NCBI GenBank assembly: GCA_033854175.1
Contig: JAWOKN010000014.1
Location: forward strand, 1-40,944
DNA: 40,944 nt
Source: DATKPE01 sp033854175
GTDB lineage: Bacteria; Bacteroidota; Ignavibacteria; UBA10030; SZUA-254
Direction: 5' to 3'
This document shows positions 7,726 to 15,840 of the stretch, piece after piece. The position numbers were made by a program, and so were the translations under genes. The stretch's first letter is position 1. Every line of letters starts with the position of its first letter. The notes below the pieces were generated by a model, which was not told where the DNA came from, ran no database searches, and saw only the letters and a list, made by a program, of their open reading frames with translations.

Positions 7726-9012
7726 ATGACAACGCAGGGGACGGAAGCACAGAGAAACGTATTCATGATCGCATATTATTTCCCCCCCATGGGTTTGAGC
7801 GGAGTTCAGCGGACGCTCAAGTTTGTCAAGTATCTTCCGCAGTTCGGCTGGTCCCCCACGGTTCTTACCGTCACGCCGACGGGTTATTATGCGCAGGATT
7901 ATTCCCTCCTGGATGAAATCCGTACGCCCTCGATTTCGATCGAACGTGCAGGTTCACTGGATCCCAACCTCTTCTTCCGGAAGAAGGGGGTCGTCAGATT
8001 GCCCTCGGAACGGTGGAGGAAGGTCTTCACATTTGTCAGCGATACATTTTTTATCCCCGACAACAAGATCGGGTGGAAGCACAAGGCCCTCAAGGCTGCG
8101 CGTCTGCTGTTTAAAAAGAAAAATTTTGACGTTATTTTCGCCACGGCGCCCCCGTTTACCGATTTCCTGATCGGCAGGGTGCTTTCGGCCGAGTTTCACA
8201 GGCCGCTTGTGATTGATTACCGCGATCCCTGGCTGGATTACCCCTACAAGTATTATCCCACGCCTCTGCATAAATGGGCCAATTACCGGCTGGAGAAAAA
8301 GGTCCTTCGCAGCGCATCCCGTGTTCTGACGACAAACCGGCGTGTCAAAGAACTTATTCTTCAAAGGTATAAATTTCTCGAATATCACGATGTGACCATT
8401 TTACCGCACGGATTTGACCCCGAGGATTTCAACGGCAGGCACGCCGTCAAACCATCCGCAGGGAAGATGAAGATTACCCATGCCGGGGTCTTCTATGGCG
8501 ACAGGACCCCGGTTTATCTTCTCCGGGCGCTCCGAAAACTGTTCAGGGAAGAACCCGGGATGAAGGACAAGATCGAGGTCTGTTTCATCGGGACGATTCA
8601 GGACGAATTCCTCAAACTCATCCAGTCGATGGGTCTTGAAGGTTCGGTGAGCGTCACCGGCTACGTGGATCATGGGCGCTGTGTGGAGATGCTCTTGGAA
8701 TCGGATGTGCTCTGGTTCATGCTCAACAATGACCGCCAGTCGCCGGGTAAACTCTACGAGTACCTCGGGGCAAGAAAGCCGATATTGGCATGCGTGCCGG
8801 AAGGGTTTATACGGCAGACGATCCGGGAAGCGGACGGAGCGGTCATCGTTCACCCCACCGACATCGACGGACTGGTGCGTGCCATACGGCAGTTGTACGA
8901 CCAGTACCGTACCAAATCCCTCCCCTCACCCAAGGAAGATGTTGTGGAAAGGTACAACAGGATAGGGCTGACAAGGGAATTGTCAACAATGTTCGGGTTC
9001 CTGGCGGAATGA
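7726..9012 (+). CDS. Glycosyltransferase, GT4-like (GT-B fold)
   Basis: A 428-residue protein with two Rossmann halves. The N-terminal half begins MIAYYFPPMGLSGVQRTLKF, a common acceptor-side opening for GT4-type enzymes. The C-terminal half has a GVFYGDRTP segment and SPGKLYEYLGARKPIL near residue 335, the usual nucleotide-sugar site of this group. It would transfer a sugar from an NDP- or phospho-sugar donor; donor and acceptor are unknown. The ATG at 7726 sits 11 nt after the peptidase stop. Its own stop overlaps the purD start (ATGA at 9009-9012), so it is translationally coupled to purD. An NDP-sugar epimerase follows two genes later, which fits a surface-polysaccharide role. Confidence 0.85.
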   Translation: MTTQGTEAQRNVFMIAYYFPPMGLSGVQRTLKFVKYLPQFGWSPTVLTVTPTGYYAQDYSLLDEIRTPSISIERAGSLDPNLFFRKKGVVRLPSERWRKVFTFVSDTFFIPDNKIGWKHKALKAARLLFKKKNFDVIFATAPPFTDFLIGRVLSAEFHRPLVIDYRDPWLDYPYKYYPTPLHKWANYRLEKKVLRSASRVLTTNRRVKELILQRYKFLEYHDVTILPHGFDPEDFNGRHAVKPSAGKMKITHAGVFYGDRTPVYLLRALRKLFREEPGMKDKIEVCFIGTIQDEFLKLIQSMGLEGSVSVTGYVDHGRCVEMLLESDVLWFMLNNDRQSPGKLYEYLGARKPILACVPEGFIRQTIREADGAVIVHPTDIDGLVRAIRQLYDQYRTKSLPSPKEDVVERYNRIGLTRELSTMFGFLAE

Positions 9013-10325
9013 AAGTCCTCATCATCGGTTCCGGGGGAAGGGAGCACGCGCTGGCATGGAAGATACGGCAGAGCCCGCAGGTATCGGAGCTTTACTGCGC
9101 GCCGGGTAATCCTGGAATCGGTGCGATTGCACAGACCGTCAATCTGAAGACCAACGACATCGACGAGATTGTCAGGTTTGCGGAAGAGGAAAAAATCGAT
9201 CTGACGATTGTCGGTCCCGAGCAGCTTCTGATTCACGGCATTGCCGACCGGTTTGAGCAGCGGGGGCTGAAGATCTTCGGACCGAATGCAGCTGCAGCGG
9301 AACTCGAGGGGAGTAAGATTTTCGCGAAGAAATTCATGCAAAAGTATGGTATCCCCACCGCGGAATTCCGGTCATTTTCGTTTGAGGAGCGTTTTGATGC
9401 GGAACGGTATATTAACGAGATACCCGTGCCGATTGTCCTCAAGGCTGACGGGCCCGCATCGGGGAAAGGGGTCACGATCTGCGAGACCAAGGAACAGGCC
9501 CTCGATATCCTTGATCGGATGATGGCCGGCAAGGTGTTCGGTGATTCGGGCCTCAACGTGGTGATCGAGGAATTTCTGGAAGGAGAAGAAGCCTCCGTCT
9601 TCGTGATGACCGACGGAAGCAACTATGTCCTTCTTCCCCCCGCCCAGGATCACAAGCGGATTTTCGACAACGACCAGGGGAAGAACACAGGGGGGATGGG
9701 TGCATATGCTCCCGCCCCGATTATCGGCGAGGAGGCCTTGAAGGCCATCGAACAGCGGATTATAAGGCCCGTTCTCCAGGGCATGGTCAAGGAAGGCCGC
9801 CGCTACAAAGGGTGCCTCTATGTCGGTCTGATGATGACGCAAACCGGGCCGAAGGTTGTGGAATTTAACTGCCGGTTCGGCGATCCGGAGACGCAGGTGA
9901 TCCTCCCGCTCCTGGACGGTGATTTTACCGAACTGGCGGCCAGTTGCACAAGGGGGGATCTTCCGAAAAGCGTCACATGGAAACCGCAGACCGCAGTTTG
10001 TGTCGTGATCGCCTCGGGAGGGTATCCGGATCATTACGAAACAGGAAAGCCGATCTTTGGTCTTGACCTCGTGGCCGGGGAGAGGAATGTCCTTGTCTTC
10101 CATGCCGGCACGCAACTGGATCCCCGCACCGGTTCGATTGTCACAGCCGGGGGCCGGGTTCTCGGACTTACGGCTGTCGGGCCGGAGGGGGCACTGGAGC
10201 AGACGATCGACGAAGCCTATCGTGCTGTTGTAAAGATCGCGTTTGACGGCGCGTATTACCGGAGCGATATCGGGCGGAAAGGCATCGAACGGCTCAAGAA
10301 AATCAAACTTCAGGAGCGAATATGA
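9009..10325 (+). CDS. purD: Phosphoribosylamine-glycine ligase (GAR synthetase)
   Basis: A 438-residue ATP-grasp enzyme that joins phosphoribosylamine and glycine in step 2 of purine synthesis. MKVLIIGSGGREHALAWK is the classic N-terminus. The ATP-grasp core includes LKADGPASGKGV (usually LKADGLAAGKGV, so two small changes), the PAQDHKR signature, GGMGAYAPAP, and VEFNCRFGDPETQ for metal/phosphate binding. The start is fixed by the ATGA overlap with the glycosyltransferase, although the open frame extends much further upstream. Its stop also overlaps the next ATG (10322-10325). No other de novo purine gene is adjacent. Confidence 0.97.
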   Translation: MKVLIIGSGGREHALAWKIRQSPQVSELYCAPGNPGIGAIAQTVNLKTNDIDEIVRFAEEEKIDLTIVGPEQLLIHGIADRFEQRGLKIFGPNAAAAELEGSKIFAKKFMQKYGIPTAEFRSFSFEERFDAERYINEIPVPIVLKADGPASGKGVTICETKEQALDILDRMMAGKVFGDSGLNVVIEEFLEGEEASVFVMTDGSNYVLLPPAQDHKRIFDNDQGKNTGGMGAYAPAPIIGEEALKAIEQRIIRPVLQGMVKEGRRYKGCLYVGLMMTQTGPKVVEFNCRFGDPETQVILPLLDGDFTELAASCTRGDLPKSVTWKPQTAVCVVIASGGYPDHYETGKPIFGLDLVAGERNVLVFHAGTQLDPRTGSIVTAGGRVLGLTAVGPEGALEQTIDEAYRAVVKIAFDGAYYRSDIGRKGIERLKKIKLQERI

Positions 10326-11263
10326 ACATTCTGGTTACGGGAGGTGCCGGATTCATCGGTTCGCACATTGCTGATGCGTGCCTGGATGCAGGTCACCGTG
10401 TCATTATCGTCGATAATCTCTCGACGGGGAGGATTGAAAACGTCAATCCCAGGGCCATGTTCCACAATGTCGATATCCGCGCGAAAGAGATGGAGAAGAT
10501 TTTCACCGGCGAGCGGATCGAGGTTGTGGTTCACCAGGCCGCCCAGATGGATGTCCGTAAATCCGTCGACGATCCCTCGTTTGATTGTTCGGTCAATATT
10601 CTGGGTTCAATCAATCTCCTGGAACTTTCCCGGAGGGCCGGGATCAGGAAATTTGTCTTTGCCTCCACGGGGGGGGCAATTTATGGTGAACAGGACTATT
10701 TCCCCGCCGACGAGGCGCATCCCCTCCGTCCGGTCTCGCCGTACGGTATTTCGAAGCTTGCAGTGGAAAAATATCTCTTCTTTTATCACCACCAGTACGG
10801 ATTGCAGTACATCGCGCTGCGGTACGCGAATGTCTATGGTCCCCGCCAGAACCCGCTGGGGGAGGCTGGGGTTGTGGCAATCTTTTCGAGGAAGCTGCTC
10901 GCCGGGGAACGCCCCGTCATCAACGGGGACGGGAAACAAACCCGGGATTATGTCTTTGTGCAGGATGTTGTCAGGGCGAACATGCTCGCGATTCAGTATC
11001 CCGCGACCGACATATTTAATGTTGGAACGGGATGTGAAACGACCGTGAATGAGATTTTTGAATCCCTGCGCGCTGCCGCAGGCCCGCGTGTCGAACCGAT
11101 CTACGGTCCTGCGAAACAGGGTGAACAGTTCCGGAGTGTGTTAAGCCATGACCATATCCGCCAGGCGATCGACTGGAGACCCGAGGTGCCCATCGGGGAG
11201 GGATTACAGCGGACCATGGAGTATTTCCGTCAGCATCAGCCCGGTGGTCAGGTGTCCCGATGA
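10322..11263 (+). CDS. NAD-dependent NDP-sugar epimerase/dehydratase (GalE-like extended SDR)
   Basis: A 313-residue extended short-chain dehydrogenase. The NAD site is GGAGFIG (7-13), the catalytic pair is Y141 and K145 in SPYGISK, and the serine/threonine position is FASTGG (113-118). RYANVYGPRQNPLGEAGVV is the typical sugar-nucleotide loop. UDP-glucose/UDP-GlcNAc 4-epimerase is the most likely activity, but dTDP-glucose dehydratase relatives look similar. It overlaps purD upstream and meaB downstream by 4 nt each (ATGA). With the glycosyltransferase two genes earlier it may supply sugars for surface glycans; this is inference. Confidence 0.88.
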   Translation: MNILVTGGAGFIGSHIADACLDAGHRVIIVDNLSTGRIENVNPRAMFHNVDIRAKEMEKIFTGERIEVVVHQAAQMDVRKSVDDPSFDCSVNILGSINLLELSRRAGIRKFVFASTGGAIYGEQDYFPADEAHPLRPVSPYGISKLAVEKYLFFYHHQYGLQYIALRYANVYGPRQNPLGEAGVVAIFSRKLLAGERPVINGDGKQTRDYVFVQDVVRANMLAIQYPATDIFNVGTGCETTVNEIFESLRAAAGPRVEPIYGPAKQGEQFRSVLSHDHIRQAIDWRPEVPIGEGLQRTMEYFRQHQPGGQVSR

Positions 11264-12201
11264 GTGATGAACTTTTGAAGAAGATCCTTCTGGGCGACAG
11301 GGTATCGGTGGCCAGGGGGATATCGATGGTTGAGAATGAGCATCCCCGCGCGCGCCTTCTCCTGCGTGACCTCTATTTTCACACCGGGAAAGCCTACCGG
11401 ATTGGAATCACCGGACCGCCGGGTGCAGGAAAAAGCACAATAACGAATAAGCTCGCAAAAGTTTACCGCACCGAGGGCCGCCGGGTCGGGATCATCGCGG
11501 TCGACCCCACAAGTCCCTTTACGGGGGGCGCGCTGTTGGGTGACAGGGTGCGGATGACCGATGTGGAGCTGGATGCTTCGGTATTCATACGGAGCATGGC
11601 CTCCCGCGGCAGTCTGGGCGGTTTGAGTAAAAAGGCGGGTGAGGCGGGTGATGTTCTGGATGCCTCGGGTTGTGATATCATCCTGTTCGAAACCGTTGGC
11701 GTCGGGCAGTCGGAACTCGATATTGTCCGTGCGGCTGACACGACCGTTGTCGTTCTGGTTCCCGAATCAGGGGATTCCATTCAGGCCATGAAAGCCGGTT
11801 TGATGGAAATAGCGGATTTTTTTGTCGTGAATAAAGCCGACCGGCCGGGTGCCGAGCAGGCGGTGATGTCGATAAAGACCGTCCTCAATTTCAAACCTCA
11901 GACCGGTGATTGGCATCCCGATGTTCTCCAGGCGATTGCGAATGTGGGTCAGGGGATCGATGAGGTGGTGGCGATGATATCCCGTCACAGAAAATATCTG
12001 GAGGAACGCAGGCTCCTTGAGGGCAAGCGGCGGGAGAGGGTGGTTGAGCGGATCCGCGAGCTCGTCGCCGAGCGCCTCCGTTTCGAATTTTGGAACGATC
12101 AGCGTAAGGATCTGCTCAACAGTCGCCTCAACGATGTGGCGGAGAACCGGTTGTCGCCCTACGATCTTGTGGATATCCTATTAAACGGATTTCCTTCCTG
12201 A
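11260..12201 (+). CDS. meaB: Methylmalonyl-CoA mutase-associated GTPase MeaB
   Basis: A 313-residue G3E-family GTPase that protects and loads B12 cofactor on methylmalonyl-CoA mutase. The P-loop is GPPGAGKS (52-59). IIAVDPTSPFTGGALLGDRV is the family signature, followed by FETVGVGQSE (switch region) and VVNKADRPG (NKxD base specificity). Length is normal. It is coupled to the epimerase by an ATGA overlap and is the last gene before the candidate promoter at 12209. The mutase itself is not in the window, but its presence implies a B12-dependent propionyl/methylmalonyl-CoA route. Acyl-CoA genes follow directly. Confidence 0.93.
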   Translation: MSDELLKKILLGDRVSVARGISMVENEHPRARLLLRDLYFHTGKAYRIGITGPPGAGKSTITNKLAKVYRTEGRRVGIIAVDPTSPFTGGALLGDRVRMTDVELDASVFIRSMASRGSLGGLSKKAGEAGDVLDASGCDIILFETVGVGQSELDIVRAADTTVVVLVPESGDSIQAMKAGLMEIADFFVVNKADRPGAEQAVMSIKTVLNFKPQTGDWHPDVLQAIANVGQGIDEVVAMISRHRKYLEERRLLEGKRRERVVERIRELVAERLRFEFWNDQRKDLLNSRLNDVAENRLSPYDLVDILLNGFPS

Positions 12202-12208
12202 GTCGCCA

Positions 12209-12239
12209 TTGCAAATCGATGAAAAACCTTATACATTAT
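12209..12239 (+). promoter_or_regulatory. Candidate Bacteroidota-type promoter for acyl-CoA operon
   Basis: TTG (12209-12211), 20 nt, TACATTAT (12232-12239). The predicted start near 12245 leaves about 27 nt before the ATG at 12272. This also argues against the in-frame TTG at 12209 being the start codon. Confidence 0.4.
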
Positions 12240-12271
12240 ACGACACAACACTCCGAGAAGAGAGGATGAGC

Positions 12272-13411
12272 ATGGAATTTGAGTTCACTGACAGCATGAG
12301 GATGGTCCAGGCGGTAGCCCGGGAATACGCGGAGAAGGAAATCCGCCCTGTAGTCATGAAATTCGATGAATCACAGGATTTTCCGCACGAAATAGTGTCA
12401 AAGCTGGGGGAAATGGGTTTTCTCGGCGTCATTTTTCCCGAAAGTTACTGCGGAGCGGGGTTATCCTACCTCGAATATGTCACGATCATCGAGGAAATAT
12501 CGAAGATCGATCCGTCGATAGGTTTGACTGTGGCCGCCCATAACAGCCTCTGCGCGAATCATATTTACATGTTCGGGACTGAGGAACAGAAAAAGAAATA
12601 CCTCACGCAGCTTGCCGGCGGTAAGGTCATCGGAGCCTGGGCGCTCACAGAACCGATGTCCGGAAGCGATGCGGGTGCGATGCTGACCACAGCGACCAGG
12701 GACGGTAATGATTACATACTGAACGGCAGCAAGAACTTTATCACGCACGGGAGCGTTGCAGGGATCACCGTTGTCATGGCAAATGTTGACCGGGCGAAAG
12801 GGAAGAAGGGGATTTCGGCTTTTATTGTCGAAAACGGCACACCGGGATTTATTGTGAGCAAAAAGGAGAACAAACTCGGGATGCGGTGTTGTGATACATC
12901 CGCGCTTGCATTTGACAACTGCCGGGTGCCGAAGGAAAATCTTCTTGGTGCCGAGGGTGCGGGTTTCTCGCAGGCACTGACAGTGCTGGACGGCGGGCGG
13001 ATCAGCATTGCCGCTCTGGCGCTCGGCATAGCCCAGGGTGCGCTCGATGCGAGCATCAGGTACTCGCGTGAGCGGAAACAGTTCGGAAAACCGATCTGTG
13101 AATTTCAGGGAATTCAGTTCAAGCTTGCAGACATGCGGACGCAGATCGAGGCAGCCAGGCTTCTGACGTACCGCGCGGCTTCCATGAAAAACCAGGGAAA
13201 GGACGTTGTCAGGGAAGCGGCCATGGCGAAATATTATGCCGGGGAGGTGGCGGTCTACGCGACGGGGGAAGCCGTCCAGATTCATGGCGGGTACGGATTT
13301 ATCAAGGACTTTCCCGTCGAAAAGCTTTACCGGGACGTCAAACTTGTGACGATCGGTGAAGGAACGTCCGAAGTCCAGAAAATGGTCATAGCGCGGTCGC
13401 TCCTGCAATAA
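12272..13411 (+). CDS. Acyl-CoA dehydrogenase, short-chain (butyryl-CoA) type
   Basis: A 379-residue FAD-dependent enzyme that introduces the alpha-beta double bond in a short acyl-CoA. Flavin/substrate motifs are ALTEPMSGSDAG (124-135) and FITHGS (156-161). The catalytic base E363 lies in TIGEGTSEVQ, the position used by short- and medium-chain enzymes. Isovaleryl-CoA dehydrogenase lacks Glu there, so despite the neighbouring MCC-like gene that identity is disfavoured. The ATG at 12272 has GAGG (12262-12265) 6 nt upstream; an ATG at 12266 is too close to it. The carboxyltransferase gene follows after 20 nt. Confidence 0.92.
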   Translation: MEFEFTDSMRMVQAVAREYAEKEIRPVVMKFDESQDFPHEIVSKLGEMGFLGVIFPESYCGAGLSYLEYVTIIEEISKIDPSIGLTVAAHNSLCANHIYMFGTEEQKKKYLTQLAGGKVIGAWALTEPMSGSDAGAMLTTATRDGNDYILNGSKNFITHGSVAGITVVMANVDRAKGKKGISAFIVENGTPGFIVSKKENKLGMRCCDTSALAFDNCRVPKENLLGAEGAGFSQALTVLDGGRISIAALALGIAQGALDASIRYSRERKQFGKPICEFQGIQFKLADMRTQIEAARLLTYRAASMKNQGKDVVREAAMAKYYAGEVAVYATGEAVQIHGGYGFIKDFPVEKLYRDVKLVTIGEGTSEVQKMVIARSLLQ

Positions 13412-13431
13412 TCCGCACTGACACTCCACGT

Positions 13432-15087
13432 ATGCATGCCATCGGGAAAAAATTAAGTGCCGATCTTCTTCACCGGAAAAACGAGGATAATCTAAAAAAT
13501 CTCCTCCGGAAGCTCAGTGTCAAAGCCGAGGTCGTGAAGGCGGGGGGCGGGCCTGAGGCGACTGAAAAGCATCACAAGCGCGGAAAACTCACCGCCCGGG
13601 AGCGGATTCAAAAGCTGATCGATCCGGGGAGCGATTTCCTGGAAATCGGCCTCTACGCGGCTTATGGGATGTACGAGGAATACGGCGGGGCGCCATCCTC
13701 CGGGACCATCTTCGGCATAGGAAAAATCCATCAGAGGGATGTTGTCATCGTTGCAAACGATGCGACGGTGAAGGCGGGCGCCTGGTTTCCGGTTACGTGC
13801 AAGAAGAATCTGCGGGCGCAGGAGATTGCGATGGAGAACAATCTTCCGATCATTTACCTGGTCGACTCGGCCGGTGTTTTTCTTCCGCTTCAGAGTGAAA
13901 TTTTCCCCGATAAGGAGCATTTCGGGAGGATCTTCCGGAATAACGCCGTGATCTCCTCCATGGGGATTCCGCAGATTGCCGCGATCATGGGGCCGTGCGT
14001 CGCCGGTGGGGCATATCTTCCCATCATGAGCGACGAGGCGATGATTGTTGAAAAAACCGGCAGTGTGTTCCTCGCGGGACCTTATCTCGTCAAGGCTGCG
14101 ATAGGTGAGGATGCCGATCTGGAAAAACTGGGCGGCGCGGAGATGCACAGTGAACTGAGCGGGGTGACCGATTATAAGATGCCTGATGATGAAACCTGCC
14201 TGGAGTCGATCAGGAGGATAGTCGGCAAATTTGGTGCAGGACCGCGGGCTCCCTTCGATCGCGTCATGCCCCGGCCACCGGCCTACGAGCCTGCTGAAAT
14301 CTACGGTCTGATGCCGGAGGACCGGACCAAACCGTATGATATGTACCAGGTCCTGGCCCGGATCATCGATGCCGGTGAGTTTGATGAATACAAGGCAGGG
14401 TACGGCAGGACGATGATCACCGGTTACGCCCGGATTGAGGGGTGGGCGGTCGGGATTGTCGCCAATCAGCGGCTTGTGACAAAAACCAAGCTCGGGGAGA
14501 TGCAGGTTGGTGGTGTCATCTACAGCGAAAGCGCCGACAAGGGTGCGCGGTTTATCATGAACTGCAACCAGAAAAAAATTCCGCTTCTGTTTCTGCAGGA
14601 TGTCACCGGTTTCATGGTCGGAACGCGTGCCGAACAGGGTGGAATCATCAAGGACGGCGCCAAGATGGTCAATGCGGTTGCAAACAGTGTTGTCCCCAAG
14701 ATCACGGTCATCGTGGGAAACAGTTACGGTGCCGGCAATTATGCCATGTGCGGCAAGGCTTATGATCCCCGGTTCATTTTTGCGTGGCCGACCGCCCAGA
14801 TTGCGGTCATGGGGGGGAAGCAGGCCAGTTCGACCCTGTTGAGCATCCGGTTGCAGCAGATGTCCGCGAAGGGGAATAAGATCCCGGATGTCGAACAGGA
14901 ACGAATGCTCCGCGAGATCACCGACCGTTACAATAATGAACTTGATCCCCTGTACGCCGCTGCGCGTCTCTGGGTGGACGGCATTATCGACCCTGCCGAT
15001 ACACGCCGCATCATCGCACGCACAATCGAAATCGCGTCAAATAATCACGAGATGCGTCCCTTCAATCCCGGCGTTATCCAGGTGTGA
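13432..15087 (+). CDS. Acyl-CoA carboxylase carboxyltransferase (beta) subunit, methylcrotonyl-CoA carboxylase-like
   Basis: A 551-residue biotin-dependent carboxyltransferase with N and C crotonase-fold halves. KRGKLTARERI is the usual N-terminal motif. YLVDSAGVFLPLQ followed by FPDKEHFGRIF is characteristic of the methylcrotonyl-CoA branch (propionyl-CoA enzymes have SGGARIQEG here). The C half contains DVTGFMVGTRAEQGG and GNSYGAGNYAMCG. It moves CO2 from carboxybiotin to an enoyl-CoA, as in leucine breakdown. A biotin carboxylase/BCCP alpha subunit is needed and is not in the window. It sits 20 nt after the acyl-CoA dehydrogenase and 3 nt before the next gene. Substrate remains a guess. 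Confidence 0.9.
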   Translation: MHAIGKKLSADLLHRKNEDNLKNLLRKLSVKAEVVKAGGGPEATEKHHKRGKLTARERIQKLIDPGSDFLEIGLYAAYGMYEEYGGAPSSGTIFGIGKIHQRDVVIVANDATVKAGAWFPVTCKKNLRAQEIAMENNLPIIYLVDSAGVFLPLQSEIFPDKEHFGRIFRNNAVISSMGIPQIAAIMGPCVAGGAYLPIMSDEAMIVEKTGSVFLAGPYLVKAAIGEDADLEKLGGAEMHSELSGVTDYKMPDDETCLESIRRIVGKFGAGPRAPFDRVMPRPPAYEPAEIYGLMPEDRTKPYDMYQVLARIIDAGEFDEYKAGYGRTMITGYARIEGWAVGIVANQRLVTKTKLGEMQVGGVIYSESADKGARFIMNCNQKKIPLLFLQDVTGFMVGTRAEQGGIIKDGAKMVNAVANSVVPKITVIVGNSYGAGNYAMCGKAYDPRFIFAWPTAQIAVMGGKQASSTLLSIRLQQMSAKGNKIPDVEQERMLREITDRYNNELDPLYAAARLWVDGIIDPADTRRIIARTIEIASNNHEMRPFNPGVIQV

Positions 15088-15090
15088 CGG

Positions 15091-15840
15091 ATGCTCGGCC
15101 GGGGCACACTCTGCATCGTCATTTTCTTTGTTGTACCCGCATCGGCGCAGGTCGTCGCTCCGCACGCTGATTCACTCGAACCCTACCTCCGGTTTGAGGA
15201 TTCGTCCCCGTTAAGCTGTCTGGTAACCCTTCTTCCCCCCTTTTTTCTTCAGCATGAGCTCGAATTGAAGGCGTTCGTCGGGAGCAGGAAATTCTCCCGG
15301 TTGCGGACAGCGTACGGCGACCGGAACGCCATGGATATCATCTTTGTCCGTGCGATGAAACTGACCGATAACAACACTGCGGTCGCACTTTTCCTCTCCA
15401 CCCTTGCATGTTTTGACCATCGGATGGTTGGGCTGCGGATACCGGTTTTTAACCTGTTTTTCCCCCTGACGAACGAATCGGAGGATGAGTTCAACCGGCG
15501 GGTGGCAAATCTTCCCTCCCATCTCTATCTTGATTCGCCGCCGGAACGTGCCGGCGATCGGGATAAGCTGCAGCATTTTTTTGGCTCGGCGCTTTTATCG
15601 TTTGTCTTTGAATCGCGCGGGTCTGCGGACCGGGTAGGGGAGTTCGTGGAGGAGGGGGAGGAGGCTGTCATTGTCGATGGCGTCAATGATGAGAGGGACA
15701 AATCGGCCAACCGCGAGGGTCAGCGGTTTGGCAGCGCTCTTCTTTCCGATAATCATCTCCTCCCGTCCAGATACCTGCGGAAGAGCCTGGCGCCTGTCAG
15801 GGTGATGTCCGAGATTTCTCAATGCATAGGAGTATGGTGA
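15091..15840 (+). CDS. Uncharacterised exported protein with DKLQHFFGSA motif
   Basis: 249 residues, not assigned to a named family. The N-terminus MLGRGTLCIVIFFVVPASAQ looks like a Sec signal peptide cleaved after ASAQ. A hydrophobic, proline-rich stretch LVTLLPPFFL follows (44-53). The most striking parts are DKLQHFFGSA (158-167) and DGVNDERDKSANREGQRFG (196-214), both dense in charged residues and likely conserved. The first faintly recalls the DKxQHF motif of YfiM/DUF2279-type proteins; that link is weak. It starts 3 nt after the carboxyltransferase stop, and its stop TGA overlaps the ATG of the next regulator (TGATG, 15838-15842), so it is translated as part of this operon. A link to the regulator or to acyl-CoA metabolism is possible but unproven. 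Confidence 0.75.
   Translation: MLGRGTLCIVIFFVVPASAQVVAPHADSLEPYLRFEDSSPLSCLVTLLPPFFLQHELELKAFVGSRKFSRLRTAYGDRNAMDIIFVRAMKLTDNNTAVALFLSTLACFDHRMVGLRIPVFNLFFPLTNESEDEFNRRVANLPSHLYLDSPPERAGDRDKLQHFFGSALLSFVFESRGSADRVGEFVEEGEEAVIVDGVNDERDKSANREGQRFGSALLSDNHLLPSRYLRKSLAPVRVMSEISQCIGVW

Noticed and set aside
6686..7750. Minus-strand frame of 354 codons antisense to the Xaa-Pro peptidase
   Set aside because: Shadow of a gene with all five metal ligands intact; no recognisable motif of its own.
12461..13429. Minus-strand frame of 322 codons antisense to acyl-CoA dehydrogenase
   Set aside because: Shadow frame caused by G+C-rich codon pattern of the true gene.
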